Origin: Azospirillum brasilense
GTDB lineage: Bacteria > Pseudomonadota > Alphaproteobacteria > Rickettsiales > UBA3002
Length of the DNA: 30,723 nucleotides
NCBI GenBank assembly: GCA_003241645.1
Contig: QFOX01000020.1
Coordinates: 1-30,723, forward strand
Direction: 5' to 3'
Shown here: one piece after another, positions 24,201-30,723 of the stretch
Layout of the letters: every line of letters begins with the position of its first letter
How positions within the stretch are numbered: the stretch's first letter is position 1
Made by a program: the position numbers and the translations under genes
Notes under the pieces: generated by a model
What the model saw: the letters and a program-made list of their open reading frames with translations, nothing else
What the model was told of the DNA's origin: nothing
Databases searched by the model: none

Positions 24201-24681
24201 GAGCGCGCAGTACGAAAGCCTCAGCCTGCCGCTGGCGGTGATCCTGATCGTGCCGATGTGCCTGCTCTGCGCCATCTTCGGCGTCTGGCTCATGCGGGGC
24301 GACAACAACATCTTCACGCAGATCGGGTTGATCGTGCTGGTGGGGCTGGCGTGTAAGAACGCGATCCTCATCGTGGAATTCGCCCGCGAGCTGGAAGCCC
24401 AGGGCCGCTCGGTGGTGGAAGCCGCCATCGAAGCCAGCCGCCTGCGCCTTCGCCCCATTCTCATGACGTCGTTCGCGTTCATCATGGGCGTGGTGCCGCT
24501 GGTGGTATCCACCGGCGCGGGTGCCGAAATGCGTCAGGCCATGGGCATCGCCGTGTTCTCGGGCATGCTGGGGGTAACGTTCTTCGGCCTGCTGTTCACG
24601 CCCATCTTCTATGTCGTTATCCGTAGCATTGCGAAGCGCTGCGATAAGCTTATGCCCCACCCCATCCGTGATAGCCATTGA
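21295..24681 (+). CDS. RND (HAE1-type) efflux permease with extra membrane segments
   Basis: Proton-driven inner-membrane pump of AcrB/MexB type, 1128 aa, longer than the usual ~1040. The proton-relay residues are kept: Asp415-Asp416 in GIVVDDAIVVVENVERN (AcrB 407/408) and Lys1021 in VGLACKNAILIVEFARE (AcrB 940). The offset to AcrB grows from +8 to +81 between these points, so about 73 residues are inserted. The insert lies at about 520-590, between TM6 and TM7, and contains two hydrophobic stretches (about 531-553 and 563-583). That predicts 14 membrane helices where 12 are usual. The porter domains look normal (PQVVVSAQYPGANP; PNATS-like regions diverged). The gene starts 3 nt after the adaptor and ends 1 nt before the outer-membrane factor. 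Drug export is inferred from the family. Confidence 0.95.
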   Translation: MQHGRLHIANFFIDRPIFAGVLSVLILIAGLISMFVLPISEYPDLVPPQVVVSAQYPGANPKVSAETVAAPLEEQINGVEDMLYMSSQAGTDGMVMITVTFKLGTDPDKAQQLVQNRVSQALPRLPDVTRSLGVTTLKSAPDLTMVVHLVSDSDRYDLLYLRNYGLLNVKDQLTRIEGVGRVEQFGGGDYAMRVWLDPQKVAQRGLNANDVVNAIRAQNVQIAAGIIGGAPTTGEVPFELPVNTRGRLSTPEEFEDIIIKTNDRGGITRLKDVARVELGGSTYALRSLLNNKSAAAMGVFAMPGSNAIEISDNVRATMKRLQKSMPEGVTYDIVYDPTVFVRESISKVIHTLIEAILLVVLVVIIFLQTWRASLIPLLAVPVSIIGTFAVMQMFGFSINALTLFGLVLAIGIVVDDAIVVVENVERNIENGLSPREATYKAMEEVSGPIIAIALTLCAVFVPIAFISGLTGQFYKQFALTIAISTIISAFNSLTLSPALASILLKGHDAPKDKVTRVSEKIFGSIFAARRWFLAALLVWIASMILTTVLVSFVGPMGYMVKVAGVWIARVLAVIGIVMAVRFIVRGPRFGEQQGFEWFNGVFHRGSERYSGSVERSFKRKGFMLGIYAVLLVLTVVMFRIVPTGYVPGQDKQYLIAFAKLPSGASLERTEAVIRRMSDIALKHPGVANSVAFPGLSIAGFSASSNEGIVFVTLKDFHERKGGANSAGAIAGQLFGQYATIEEGFVAIFPPPPVMGLGTTGGFKLEIQDRSDLGYDKLNEVVQKVVGDAYQAGVLDQVYSGMDINVPQLEIEINRARATQLGIPLPELFSTLQVYLGSLYVNDFNKFGRTFQVIAQADAPFRSSPEQIAQLKVRNDKGQMIPLGSVVSVKQTYGPARANRYNAYRSADINGAPKGVSSGEAEAAMEDILKKNLPKGMTFEWTELTYQKILAGNTALFVFPLCVLLVFMVLSAQYESLSLPLAVILIVPMCLLCAIFGVWLMRGDNNIFTQIGLIVLVGLACKNAILIVEFARELEAQGRSVVEAAIEASRLRLRPILMTSFAFIMGVVPLVVSTGAGAEMRQAMGIAVFSGMLGVTFFGLLFTPIFYVVIRSIAKRCDKLMPHPIRDSH

Positions 24682-24682
24682 T

Positions 24683-26377
24683 ATGCGAAACCCCTCCCTC
24701 TTCTGGTGCATGCTTGCGTTCACGGCACTCACCGCGTGCGACCTATCGCCGGATCTTAAGCAGCCCAAGGTCGAAGTGCCCGCCGGCTTCAAGGAAGCCC
24801 CGCCGACCGACACCGCCCCCATCACCGATGGGCGCTGGGCCCCCGCCAACCCCGCCATGGCCGAACAGTTCGGGCAGGACGAATGGTGGCGCGTGTTCGG
24901 CGACGAACAGCTCAACGGCCTCATCGCCACCGCCTACAAACAAAGCCCCACGCTGAAGGCCGCACGCGAACGGCTGCTACAGGCCCGCGCGTTCACCGAA
25001 GCGGAGGAATCCCGCCTGTACCCGGATGTGACGCTGGGCGGCGGCGCCTACCGCCAGAAATACTCGGCATCGAACCCGAACTTCCCGCCCGGCGTACCCA
25101 CCAAGCCTTTCACGCTTTACCGCACGCAGCTTGGCATCGATTACAGGCTGGACGTGTTCGGCCGTGCGCGCAACCTTGCCGAAGCCGCGAACCAGCGTGA
25201 AGAAGGCGCGAAGCAGACCTTCCGCGCTGCGCGCATCACGCTCGCGGCCGACGTGGCCGAAAGCTATTACCGCCTGCGCGGCCTGCGCGCCGAGGAAGCC
25301 GCCCTCACCCGCAACCTTGCACTGCGCAACGAGACTGTGAACATCACCCGCAAGCGCTATGAAATTGGCGATGTGAGCGATCTCGACCTTGCGCGTGCCG
25401 AAGGCGAAGAAGCCACCACCCGCGCCGAGCTGTTCGCCGTAGAACAACAGCGCGCCGTGGTGGAACACACACTCGCCATTCTCACCGGCAAGCCCCCGGC
25501 GAGCTTCAACATCGACACTACCGAGATCATGGATGCCCCGCCCGCCATTCCGCACGGCATGCCCGCCACTTTGCTAGAGCGCCGGCCGGATGTTGCCCGC
25601 GCGCAAACAGAAATGGCCGCCACCAACGCCGAGATCGGCTTCGCCCGCGCCGCGTTCTTCCCCTCGGTCGATCTGGCGGCCAGCGGCGGCACGGAAGCCT
25701 CGACCTTCGGTGACCTGTTCAACTGGTCGTCACGCACATGGCTGCTGGGCCCTGCCACCGGCACCTTGCTGAGCATGCCCATCTTCACCGGCGGCCGCAA
25801 CTCGGCCAACCTCGCCAGTGCGAAATCCAGCTTCCGCGAAGCCGTGGCGAATTACCGCGCGCAAGTGCTCACTGCCTTCAAGGAAACCGAAGACGCGCTC
25901 TCGGGCGTGCGTACGGCCAAAGGTGCCGCCGGTGCGCAGGACGACGCCGCCAGCGCCGCCCAGCGCGCGTATCGCGTCGCCCGCCTGCAATACGATAACG
26001 GCTTCATCGGCTACCTCGAACGCATCGATGCCGAACGCAGCCTGCTTTCCGCCCAGCGTGGGCAGGCCCGTGCGCGCGCCGACCAATACGTGGCCACCAT
26101 CACGCTCATCCGCGCCCTCGGCGGCGGGTGGGATGTGAGCATTCCAGCAGCCCCCGTGGCCGAAGGGGTCGCCGCACCGGCAAAACCTGTCGCTGCAGTG
26201 GCCCAACCCGCGGGTAAAGAGGACGCGACCATCGCCCTGAAGAAAGACGCGAAGATCCAGTGGCAGAAGCTGCCCAACGGCGACGCCGAAGCAGCCCCCG
26301 CACCCAAAGCGGCGGCCCCGGCGGCACCGCCCTTCGCACGCCAGCGGCCCGGCAAGCCGGTTCCCGGCCTGAACTAG
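24683..26377 (+). CDS. NodT-family outer membrane factor lipoprotein with long C-terminal tail
   Basis: Outer-membrane channel of the RND pump, 564 aa. The lipobox LTAC puts the lipidated Cys at 19. The OEP domains contain ERRPDVARAQTEMAATNAEIG and PIFTGGRNSANL, and the family's normal ending ALGGGWD falls at residues 478-484. A further 80 residues follow, rich in Ala, Pro and Lys (AAPVAEGVAAPAKP, ALKKDAKIQWQKL), with no membrane or coiled-coil character. In this family the C-terminus faces the periplasm, so the tail may touch peptidoglycan or the adaptor; that is speculative. The ATG at 24683 is 1 nt after the permease stop. An earlier in-frame ATG inside the permease would bury the signal peptide. 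Confidence 0.93.
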   Translation: MRNPSLFWCMLAFTALTACDLSPDLKQPKVEVPAGFKEAPPTDTAPITDGRWAPANPAMAEQFGQDEWWRVFGDEQLNGLIATAYKQSPTLKAARERLLQARAFTEAEESRLYPDVTLGGGAYRQKYSASNPNFPPGVPTKPFTLYRTQLGIDYRLDVFGRARNLAEAANQREEGAKQTFRAARITLAADVAESYYRLRGLRAEEAALTRNLALRNETVNITRKRYEIGDVSDLDLARAEGEEATTRAELFAVEQQRAVVEHTLAILTGKPPASFNIDTTEIMDAPPAIPHGMPATLLERRPDVARAQTEMAATNAEIGFARAAFFPSVDLAASGGTEASTFGDLFNWSSRTWLLGPATGTLLSMPIFTGGRNSANLASAKSSFREAVANYRAQVLTAFKETEDALSGVRTAKGAAGAQDDAASAAQRAYRVARLQYDNGFIGYLERIDAERSLLSAQRGQARARADQYVATITLIRALGGGWDVSIPAAPVAEGVAAPAKPVAAVAQPAGKEDATIALKKDAKIQWQKLPNGDAEAAPAPKAAAPAAPPFARQRPGKPVPGLN

Positions 26378-26411
26378 CCCGCGCGAGAATCGCTTTCCCT
26401 GCCCGCGCGGG
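26378..26411 (+). other. GC-rich hairpin between RND operon and oxidoreductase gene
   Basis: CCCGCGCG (26378-26385) and CGCGCGGG (26404-26411) pair perfectly over 8 bp with an 18-nt loop. The hairpin starts right after the outer-membrane factor stop. Its 3' arm covers GGGA, the only ribosome-site candidate for the ATG at 26418. There is no T-run, so attenuation or translational masking is as likely as termination. The same 8 bases also occur as a direct repeat at 26402-26409. Confidence 0.35.
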
Positions 26412-26417
26412 AATGCT

Positions 26418-28067
26418 ATGGCAGCGCGCATGATCCGTTTGAGCGAAATCAAGCTACCCCTCGACCACCCGCCGGAGGCGATCGCCGCGGCGGCAGCGGC
26501 GCGCCTTGGCATCGCCCCGCGTGAGCTGCTCAGCTGCACCGTGTTCAAGCGCGGCAACGACGCCCGCAAGAAACATGCGATCCAGCTGGTCTACACGCTG
26601 GATGTGGCCGTGGCGAACGAGGCCGCGCTGCTCAAGCGCTTCGCCAACGACAACAACGTGCGCGCCACGCCCGACATGGAATACAAATTCGTGGGCCACG
26701 CTCCCGCCGGGTTCGAACCGCGGCCGGTGGTCATTGGTGCCGGGCCCTGCGGCCTGCTCTGCGCGCTGATCCTTGCGCAAATGGGCCTGCGCCCGATCAT
26801 TCTGGAACGCGGCAAAGTGGTGCGCGAACGCACGAAGGACACTTGGGCCCTGTGGCGCAAATCGGTGCTGACCACCGAATCGAACGTGCAGTTCGGCGAA
26901 GGCGGTGCTGGCACGTTCTCCGACGGTAAGCTCTACAGCCAGATCAAGGACCCGCGCCATCTCGGCCGCAAAGTGCTGACCGAATTCGTGAAGGCCGAAG
27001 CGCCGGAGGATATCCTTACCGAGGCCCATCCGCATATCGGCACGTTCCGCCTCGTCAAAATGGTCGAGAACATGCGCCGCACCATCGAATCGCTGGGCGG
27101 GGAATACCGCTTCAGCACCCGGGTGGTGGATTTCGATATCGCCACCGAGGCCGATGGCACGCGCCGCATGCGCGGCCTGCATTTGGCGGATGGCGGCTAC
27201 CTCGCCGCCGAGCATGTGGTGCTGGCCGTGGGCCACAGCGCGCGCGACACGTTCCAGACCCTGCATGATCGCGGCGTATATATCGAGGCAAAGCCCTTCT
27301 CCATCGGCGTGCGCATCGAGCACCCGCAATCACTGATCGACGCGGCGCGCTTCGGCCCCAGCGCGGGCAACGCCATTCTCGGTGCGGCCGATTACAAACT
27401 GGTGCACCACGCCAGCAACGGGCGCGACGTGTACAGCTTTTGCATGTGCCCCGGCGGCACGGTGGTGGCCGCCACCTCGGAAGAAGGCCGTGTCGTCACG
27501 AACGGCATGAGCCAGTATTCGCGCGCTGAGCGCAACGCGAATGCGGGCATGGTGGTGGGTATTGACCCCGCGCGGGATTACCCGGGCCACCCGCTCGCGG
27601 GCATCGACCTGCAACGCCAGCTGGAATCCGCCGCGTTCGTGGCGGGCGGCAGCAACTACATGGCCCCCGGCCAGCGCGTGGGCGACTTCCTAGCCGGGCG
27701 CGCCAGCACCACGCTGGGCGACGTGGTGCCCTCGTACAAACCGGGCGTGAAGCCGACCGATCTGGCGCAGGTGCTACCCGCCTTCGCGGTGGAAGCCATG
27801 CGCGAAGCGCTGCCCGCCTTTGGCCGCCAGATCAAGGGTTACGACATGGCCGACGCGGTGATGACCGGCGTGGAAACGCGCACCAGCTCGCCCATTCGCA
27901 TCACGCGGGCGCGCGACACGTTCCAGAGCCTGAACACCGTCGGTCTGTTCCCTGCGGGTGAAGGTGCGGGCTATGCGGGCGGTATTCTCTCCGCCGGGGT
28001 GGATGGAATTCAGGTGGCCGAAGCCGTGGCACGCGCCATGCTCGGCCTGCCGGTGCAGGCAGGCTAG
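26418..28067 (+). CDS. FAD-dependent dehydrogenase, COG2509-like
   Basis: A 549-aa flavoprotein of the 'uncharacterised FAD-dependent dehydrogenase' family (COG2509-like). A ~95-residue N-terminal alpha/beta domain (IKLPLDH..., FKRGNDARKKH) precedes the dinucleotide-binding motif GAGPCG (107-112), with the FAD-ribose Glu in IILERG. FGEGGAGTFSDGKLYSQIKD and the C-terminal FPAGEGAGYAGGILSAGVDG are diagnostic for the family. The biochemical role is not established as far as I know. The ATG at 26418 is kept because GGGA lies 5 nt upstream; the ATG at 26430 (MIRLSEIKLPLDH) would match many relatives better. The stop overlaps the convergent small gene by 4 nt (CTAG). Confidence 0.9.
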   Translation: MAARMIRLSEIKLPLDHPPEAIAAAAAARLGIAPRELLSCTVFKRGNDARKKHAIQLVYTLDVAVANEAALLKRFANDNNVRATPDMEYKFVGHAPAGFEPRPVVIGAGPCGLLCALILAQMGLRPIILERGKVVRERTKDTWALWRKSVLTTESNVQFGEGGAGTFSDGKLYSQIKDPRHLGRKVLTEFVKAEAPEDILTEAHPHIGTFRLVKMVENMRRTIESLGGEYRFSTRVVDFDIATEADGTRRMRGLHLADGGYLAAEHVVLAVGHSARDTFQTLHDRGVYIEAKPFSIGVRIEHPQSLIDAARFGPSAGNAILGAADYKLVHHASNGRDVYSFCMCPGGTVVAATSEEGRVVTNGMSQYSRAERNANAGMVVGIDPARDYPGHPLAGIDLQRQLESAAFVAGGSNYMAPGQRVGDFLAGRASTTLGDVVPSYKPGVKPTDLAQVLPAFAVEAMREALPAFGRQIKGYDMADAVMTGVETRTSSPIRITRARDTFQSLNTVGLFPAGEGAGYAGGILSAGVDGIQVAEAVARAMLGLPVQAG

Positions 28068-28345
28068 CCGCCCGCTTTGCGGCGCATGGGCTTCACGGTG
28101 AGGCCTTCTTTGACCACAGCGCGCTCGATCTTCGCCACTTCCGTGAGCGGTACGGTGGCAATGTAGCGGCCACTGCGCGCGGCGCTGATCTCGCCATGCA
28201 CTTCGATGCCGTGGTCTTCCAGCATCTGCTGGATGCCGACCATGTGCGTCTTGTTGATGCGGGTCTCGAACCCCTGCTGGCGCTTGCGCCATTCCACGTC
28301 GGTCAGCGCGCGCAGGGCGGCTTCCATGGGATCTTCATAGGGCAT
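28064..28345 (-). CDS. Hypothetical 93-aa protein
   Basis: I do not recognise this small soluble protein. It begins MPYEDPMEAALRALTDVEW, has a probable helical segment (MVGIQQMLEDHGIEV), then a strand-rich stretch (GRYIATVPLTEVAKIERAV), and ends in a basic tail (KPMRRKAGG). The start is well supported: GGAGG lies 6 nt upstream of the ATG, the strongest ribosome site in the window. Reading further upstream is open but runs antisense-free only inside the flavoprotein gene, so it is not used. Its first 11 nt overlap the end of the upstream flavoprotein gene, implying co-expression. Confidence 0.7.
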   Translation of the reverse strand: MPYEDPMEAALRALTDVEWRKRQQGFETRINKTHMVGIQQMLEDHGIEVHGEISAARSGRYIATVPLTEVAKIERAVVKEGLTVKPMRRKAGG

Positions 28346-29579
28346 GCGGTACCTCCGTTGCTGCGGTGGCATACTGCACCATGCCGCGCGCTGCGGCAAC
28401 CGCCGTGCTGAAGCAGCCCTGCAATAAATAGCCGCCCGTGGGCGCTTCCCAGTCCAGCATTTCCCCGGCCACGAACAGCCCCGGCATGCTGCGCAGCATA
28501 AACCGTTCGTCCACCGCCTGTTGCGCAATGCCCCCCGCGGTGGAAATGGCGCGCGCCATGCCCGTAGGTGCACGCAGCGTCAGCGGCACGGCTTTCAGCA
28601 TGGCGGCGAGTGCGTCACCATAGGCATCCTGCAGTGCGTCCTTCGGGAATGCTTCGTGCAGCAGCGCCACGGCCAACGGCGAAAACCCAGCGCTGCGCAG
28701 GTAGCTGCTGAATGACTTCGTGCGCCGCGGCAGGGCGAATTTTTGTGCCAGCGACGCCTGCGTCATGGTGGGGCGCAGGTCAAGCGTCACGGCCGCTTTG
28801 CCCGCATGGTTGATCGTATCGCGCAGGCGCGCGCCCAGCGCATAGACCAGTCCGCCTTCAATGCCGTCTTCAGTGATCATTGCCTCGCCTTGCTGCGTGG
28901 TCACGCCATGCGTCATGGCCAGCGGTTTCAGCGGCTGGCCTGCAAAACGTTCGCGGAAATACGCGCTCCACGCCACCTTGAAGCCCGCATTCGCCGGTGC
29001 CAGCGGGGTGATGGGCACGCCGCGCGCCGCCAGCAGCGACACCCAGTTGCCATCGGAGCCCAGGCGCGGCCACGACGCGCCACCCAGCGCCAGCAGTGCC
29101 GCGGGCGGGCGCACGGCAACCTGCTGCTGCGCGCCGTCTTCGAACAGAAGCTGGTCGTCGTACCAACCGATCCAGCGGTGGCGAGGGTAATATTGCACGC
29201 CAAGGGCCTGCAGGCGCTGCAGCCACACGCGCAGCAAGGGTGCGGCTTTCATGGCCTTGGGGAACACACGGCCGCTGCTGCCGACGAAGGTTTCCTGCCC
29301 CAGCCCTTCGCACCATGCGCGCAGCATCTCCGGCGAGAAGGCGCGCACGCTGGGCTCCAGCCACGGCTGGGCTGTGCCATAGCGCGGCAGGAAATGCTCC
29401 AGCGGTTCGCTATGCGTCAGGTTCAACCCGCCCCGCCCCGCGAGCAGGAATTTGCGCGCAGGGCTGGGCATGCGGTCGAACAGCTGCACGGCATAGCCTT
29501 GGGCGGCAATGGTTTCGGCCGCCATGAGCCCAGAGGGGCCAGCGCCAATGATCACGAATGGTGCGGAGTGGGGTTGCAT
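28335..29579 (-). CDS. HI0933/BaiN-like flavoprotein, TIGR03862 type
   Basis: A 414-aa FAD-binding protein of the HI0933-like family, closest by recall to the TIGR03862 subgroup. The N-terminal motif is FVIIGAGPSGLMAAE (8-22). KFLLAGRGGLNLTHSEP lies near 43-59, typical of the family. The C-terminal FAD loop is LFVAGEMLDWEAPTGGYLLQ. No membrane segment or signal peptide is seen, so it is cytosolic. The substrate is unknown; some family relatives reduce unsaturated bile-acid-like compounds, but nothing here supports that. The ATG at 29579 has no clear ribosome site. It is followed by the 93-aa gene with an 11-nt overlap. Confidence 0.88.
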   Translation of the reverse strand: MQPHSAPFVIIGAGPSGLMAAETIAAQGYAVQLFDRMPSPARKFLLAGRGGLNLTHSEPLEHFLPRYGTAQPWLEPSVRAFSPEMLRAWCEGLGQETFVGSSGRVFPKAMKAAPLLRVWLQRLQALGVQYYPRHRWIGWYDDQLLFEDGAQQQVAVRPPAALLALGGASWPRLGSDGNWVSLLAARGVPITPLAPANAGFKVAWSAYFRERFAGQPLKPLAMTHGVTTQQGEAMITEDGIEGGLVYALGARLRDTINHAGKAAVTLDLRPTMTQASLAQKFALPRRTKSFSSYLRSAGFSPLAVALLHEAFPKDALQDAYGDALAAMLKAVPLTLRAPTGMARAISTAGGIAQQAVDERFMLRSMPGLFVAGEMLDWEAPTGGYLLQGCFSTAVAAARGMVQYATAATEVPHAL

Positions 29580-29633
29580 GCATGCGCTTTAGCGTGAATC
29601 CACCGGCACAGCAACCGTTGAGGCACAAACGCA

Positions 29634-29665
29634 CAAGCCCCCTGCCAGCGAAGGCGGGGGGCTTG
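29634..29665 (-). terminator. Stem-loop terminator after the DJ-1/PfpI gene
   Basis: CAAGCCCCCTGCC (29634-29646) and GGCGGGGGGCTTG (29653-29665) form a 13-bp stem with a single wobble or mismatch position and a 6-nt loop. It lies 27 nt past the stop of the leftward gene at 29692. There is no long T-run after it, as is common in GC-rich genomes, so efficiency is uncertain. Confidence 0.5.
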
Positions 29666-29691
29666 CGTCCGGGCAACGAACGTCGCGCAGG

Positions 29692-30294
29692 TTACGCGGC
29701 GCGCTGGGCTTTGCCGCCTTCCAGCGCTTGCATCACGCCATCCATGTGGCGCGGCAGGTCGCCCGGCAGGCGCGAGGTGATGAACACGCCGTCCATGGCC
29801 AGCGCTTCGTCGCTGAACATGGCACCGGCTTTTTCCAGCTCTTCCTGAATGCCGGGGTAGCCGGTCAGTTTGCGACCACGCACCACATCGGCTTCCACCA
29901 GCAATTGCGGGCCGTGGCAAATGGCAGCGACCGGCTTGCCAGCCTGCACGAACTGACGCGCGATGGACACGGCGCGCTCGTTCTTGCGCAGCGCGGCCGG
30001 CGCTTTCCCACCGGGAATGTAGAGCAGCGCATAGGCCGAAACGTCCGACACGTTCGCGATCGGCATGGCTTGCTTAAAGGCGTAGCCGTTCTTTGCCTTA
30101 AAGCTGGTGCCTTCCGGAATGGCCACGTCCACATCGAACCCGGCTTCCAGCAAGCGGTAGTACGGGTAGAAGAACTCCATATCTTCCGTATCATCGGCGG
30201 TGAGCATCAGCACACGCTGGTTCTTTTTCAGGCGCGCCGGAATGGGCGCTGCTTTCATGATGTCTTTTTCTTCGGCGAAGGGGTTCAGGTTCAT
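29692..30294 (-). CDS. DJ-1/PfpI-family protein (class I glutamine amidotransferase-like)
   Basis: A 200-aa cytosolic protein of the DJ-1/PfpI superfamily. The nucleophile elbow AICHGPQLL holds the catalytic Cys and His, and LLYIPGGKAP and the Glu-containing early segment (DDTEDMEFFYPYYRLLEAG) complete the site. Members act as proteases, chaperones, glyoxalase-like enzymes or stress proteins; which applies here cannot be read. The start is firm: AAGGAG lies 6 nt upstream of the ATG at 30294. It is transcribed leftward, away from the MFS gene, and a stem-loop follows the stop. Confidence 0.9.
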   Translation of the reverse strand: MNLNPFAEEKDIMKAAPIPARLKKNQRVLMLTADDTEDMEFFYPYYRLLEAGFDVDVAIPEGTSFKAKNGYAFKQAMPIANVSDVSAYALLYIPGGKAPAALRKNERAVSIARQFVQAGKPVAAICHGPQLLVEADVVRGRKLTGYPGIQEELEKAGAMFSDEALAMDGVFITSRLPGDLPRHMDGVMQALEGGKAQRAA

Positions 30295-30407
30295 GGTCTT
30301 CTCCTTGGTAGGTGGGACAGAGCCCGCAACAGACCGTATCCGCCATAAAATATCGATCCGGTTAGGCCGGCGTTGACATCACCACAGCAACATTGCATGC
30401 GGGTGGG

Positions 30408-30723
30408 ATGAGCAAATTTTCCACGCATGTTCTGAAGATACCGGATTTCCGGCGCTTGCTGTTCACCCGCATGTGCGGGTTGATGGCGCTGCAGGCGCAG
30501 GCAGTCATCGTTGGCTGGCAGATCTATTCGCTCACCCATGATCCGTTCATGCTCGGGCTGACCGGGCTGGTCGAAGCCGTGCCCGCCATTGCCTGCGCAT
30601 TGTTTGCGGGCCATGTGGTGGATGTGGGGCGGCCGCACCGCATTTACCTGATCTGCCTTGGGGTGCTGGCCCTGAACACGCTCATGCTGTTCCTGCTGGC
30701 GGGCGGCCTGCTGCACGCGGCCG
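30408..30723 (+). CDS. MFS transporter, 3' end cut by window
   Basis: The first 105 codons of a major facilitator superfamily transporter. The reading frame from ATG 30408 (MSKFSTHVLKIPDFRRLLFT) runs open to the window end. Three hydrophobic segments are visible (near residues 23-43, 46-70, 77-103). Between the second and third is GHVVDVGRPHRI, fitting the MFS motif A loop GxxxDxxGRR. The N-terminus (DFRRLLFTR) is like that of EntS/MFS_3-type exporters, but substrate cannot be inferred. It is divergent from the DJ-1/PfpI gene. A TTGACA at 30373-30378 could be its -35, though no good -10 stands at the right distance. Confidence 0.82.
   Translation, partial: MSKFSTHVLKIPDFRRLLFTRMCGLMALQAQAVIVGWQIYSLTHDPFMLGLTGLVEAVPAIACALFAGHVVDVGRPHRIYLICLGVLALNTLMLFLLAGGLLHAA

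Noticed and set aside
20077..24930. Long minus-strand open frames (604 and 743 codons) across the RND operon
   Set aside because: Antisense composition (His/Arg/Gly-rich, no domains), while the plus-strand adaptor and permease are unmistakable.
28346..28573. 76-residue upstream extension of the 93-aa hypothetical gene
   Set aside because: It overlaps the flavoprotein gene in another frame, has Cys/Arg-rich shadow composition, and a strong GGAGG ribosome site marks the start at 28345.
1..30723. CRISPR array, tRNA, rRNA, IS element, phage or integrase signatures
   Set aside because: I looked for regular repeats, tRNA-like cloverleaf ends, transposase or integrase motifs and found none. The window reads as ordinary chromosome.

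Overview
The window looks like part of the chromosome of a GC-rich, gene-dense proteobacterium, most likely an alphaproteobacterium. That placement is an inference: the two-component pair resembles ChvI/ChvG types, the outer-membrane factors are NodT-like, and the photolyase aligns residue-for-residue with the Agrobacterium PhrB numbering at its cluster cysteines. I see no rRNA, tRNA, IS element, integrase, CRISPR array or attachment site. No intergenic gap exceeds about 180 bases.

Layout. (1) 1-2184: the 3' part of an OmpR-family response regulator and its overlapping sensor kinase. (2) 2200-6716, minus strand: a MacA-MacB-outer membrane factor efflux operon, convergent with the two-component genes. 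(3) 6894-16871: a DNA-repair island. A radical-SAM/HhH protein and a DUF4130-UdgX fusion form one operon. The four-gene 'ligase-associated' repair module (PdeM nuclease, Lhr-Core helicase, MBL exonuclease, ATP-dependent ligase) follows as two divergent gene pairs sharing a 41-bp start-to-start gap. An iron-sulfur (6-4)-type photolyase comes next. (4) 16996-19305: a divergent DEVH-box SF2 helicase with a large unassigned C-terminal half. (5) 19309-26377: a TetR-family regulator divergent from an RND tripartite efflux operon (adaptor, 1128-aa permease, lipoprotein outer-membrane factor with a long tail). (6) 26418-29579: two FAD-dependent oxidoreductases of poorly characterised families, with a 93-aa hypothetical protein between them. 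(7) 29692-30723: a DJ-1/PfpI-family protein, and the divergent start of an MFS transporter cut by the window edge.

How the genes may work together. The central block combines enzymes that could recognise or trap damaged bases (UdgX domain, radical SAM protein), unwind and trim DNA (Lhr-Core, PdeM, exonuclease), seal nicks (ligase) and reverse UV photoproducts directly (photolyase). The four-gene ligase module and the radical-SAM/UdgX pair are each known from other genomes. Their adjacency here, with a candidate 29-bp operator over the radical-SAM promoter, is the best lead for an integrated and incompletely described repair pathway. Two complete tripartite efflux systems, each with its own outer-membrane factor, flank the island. 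Gene packing is tight: four convergent pairs are separated by 15, 6, 3 and -4 nt.
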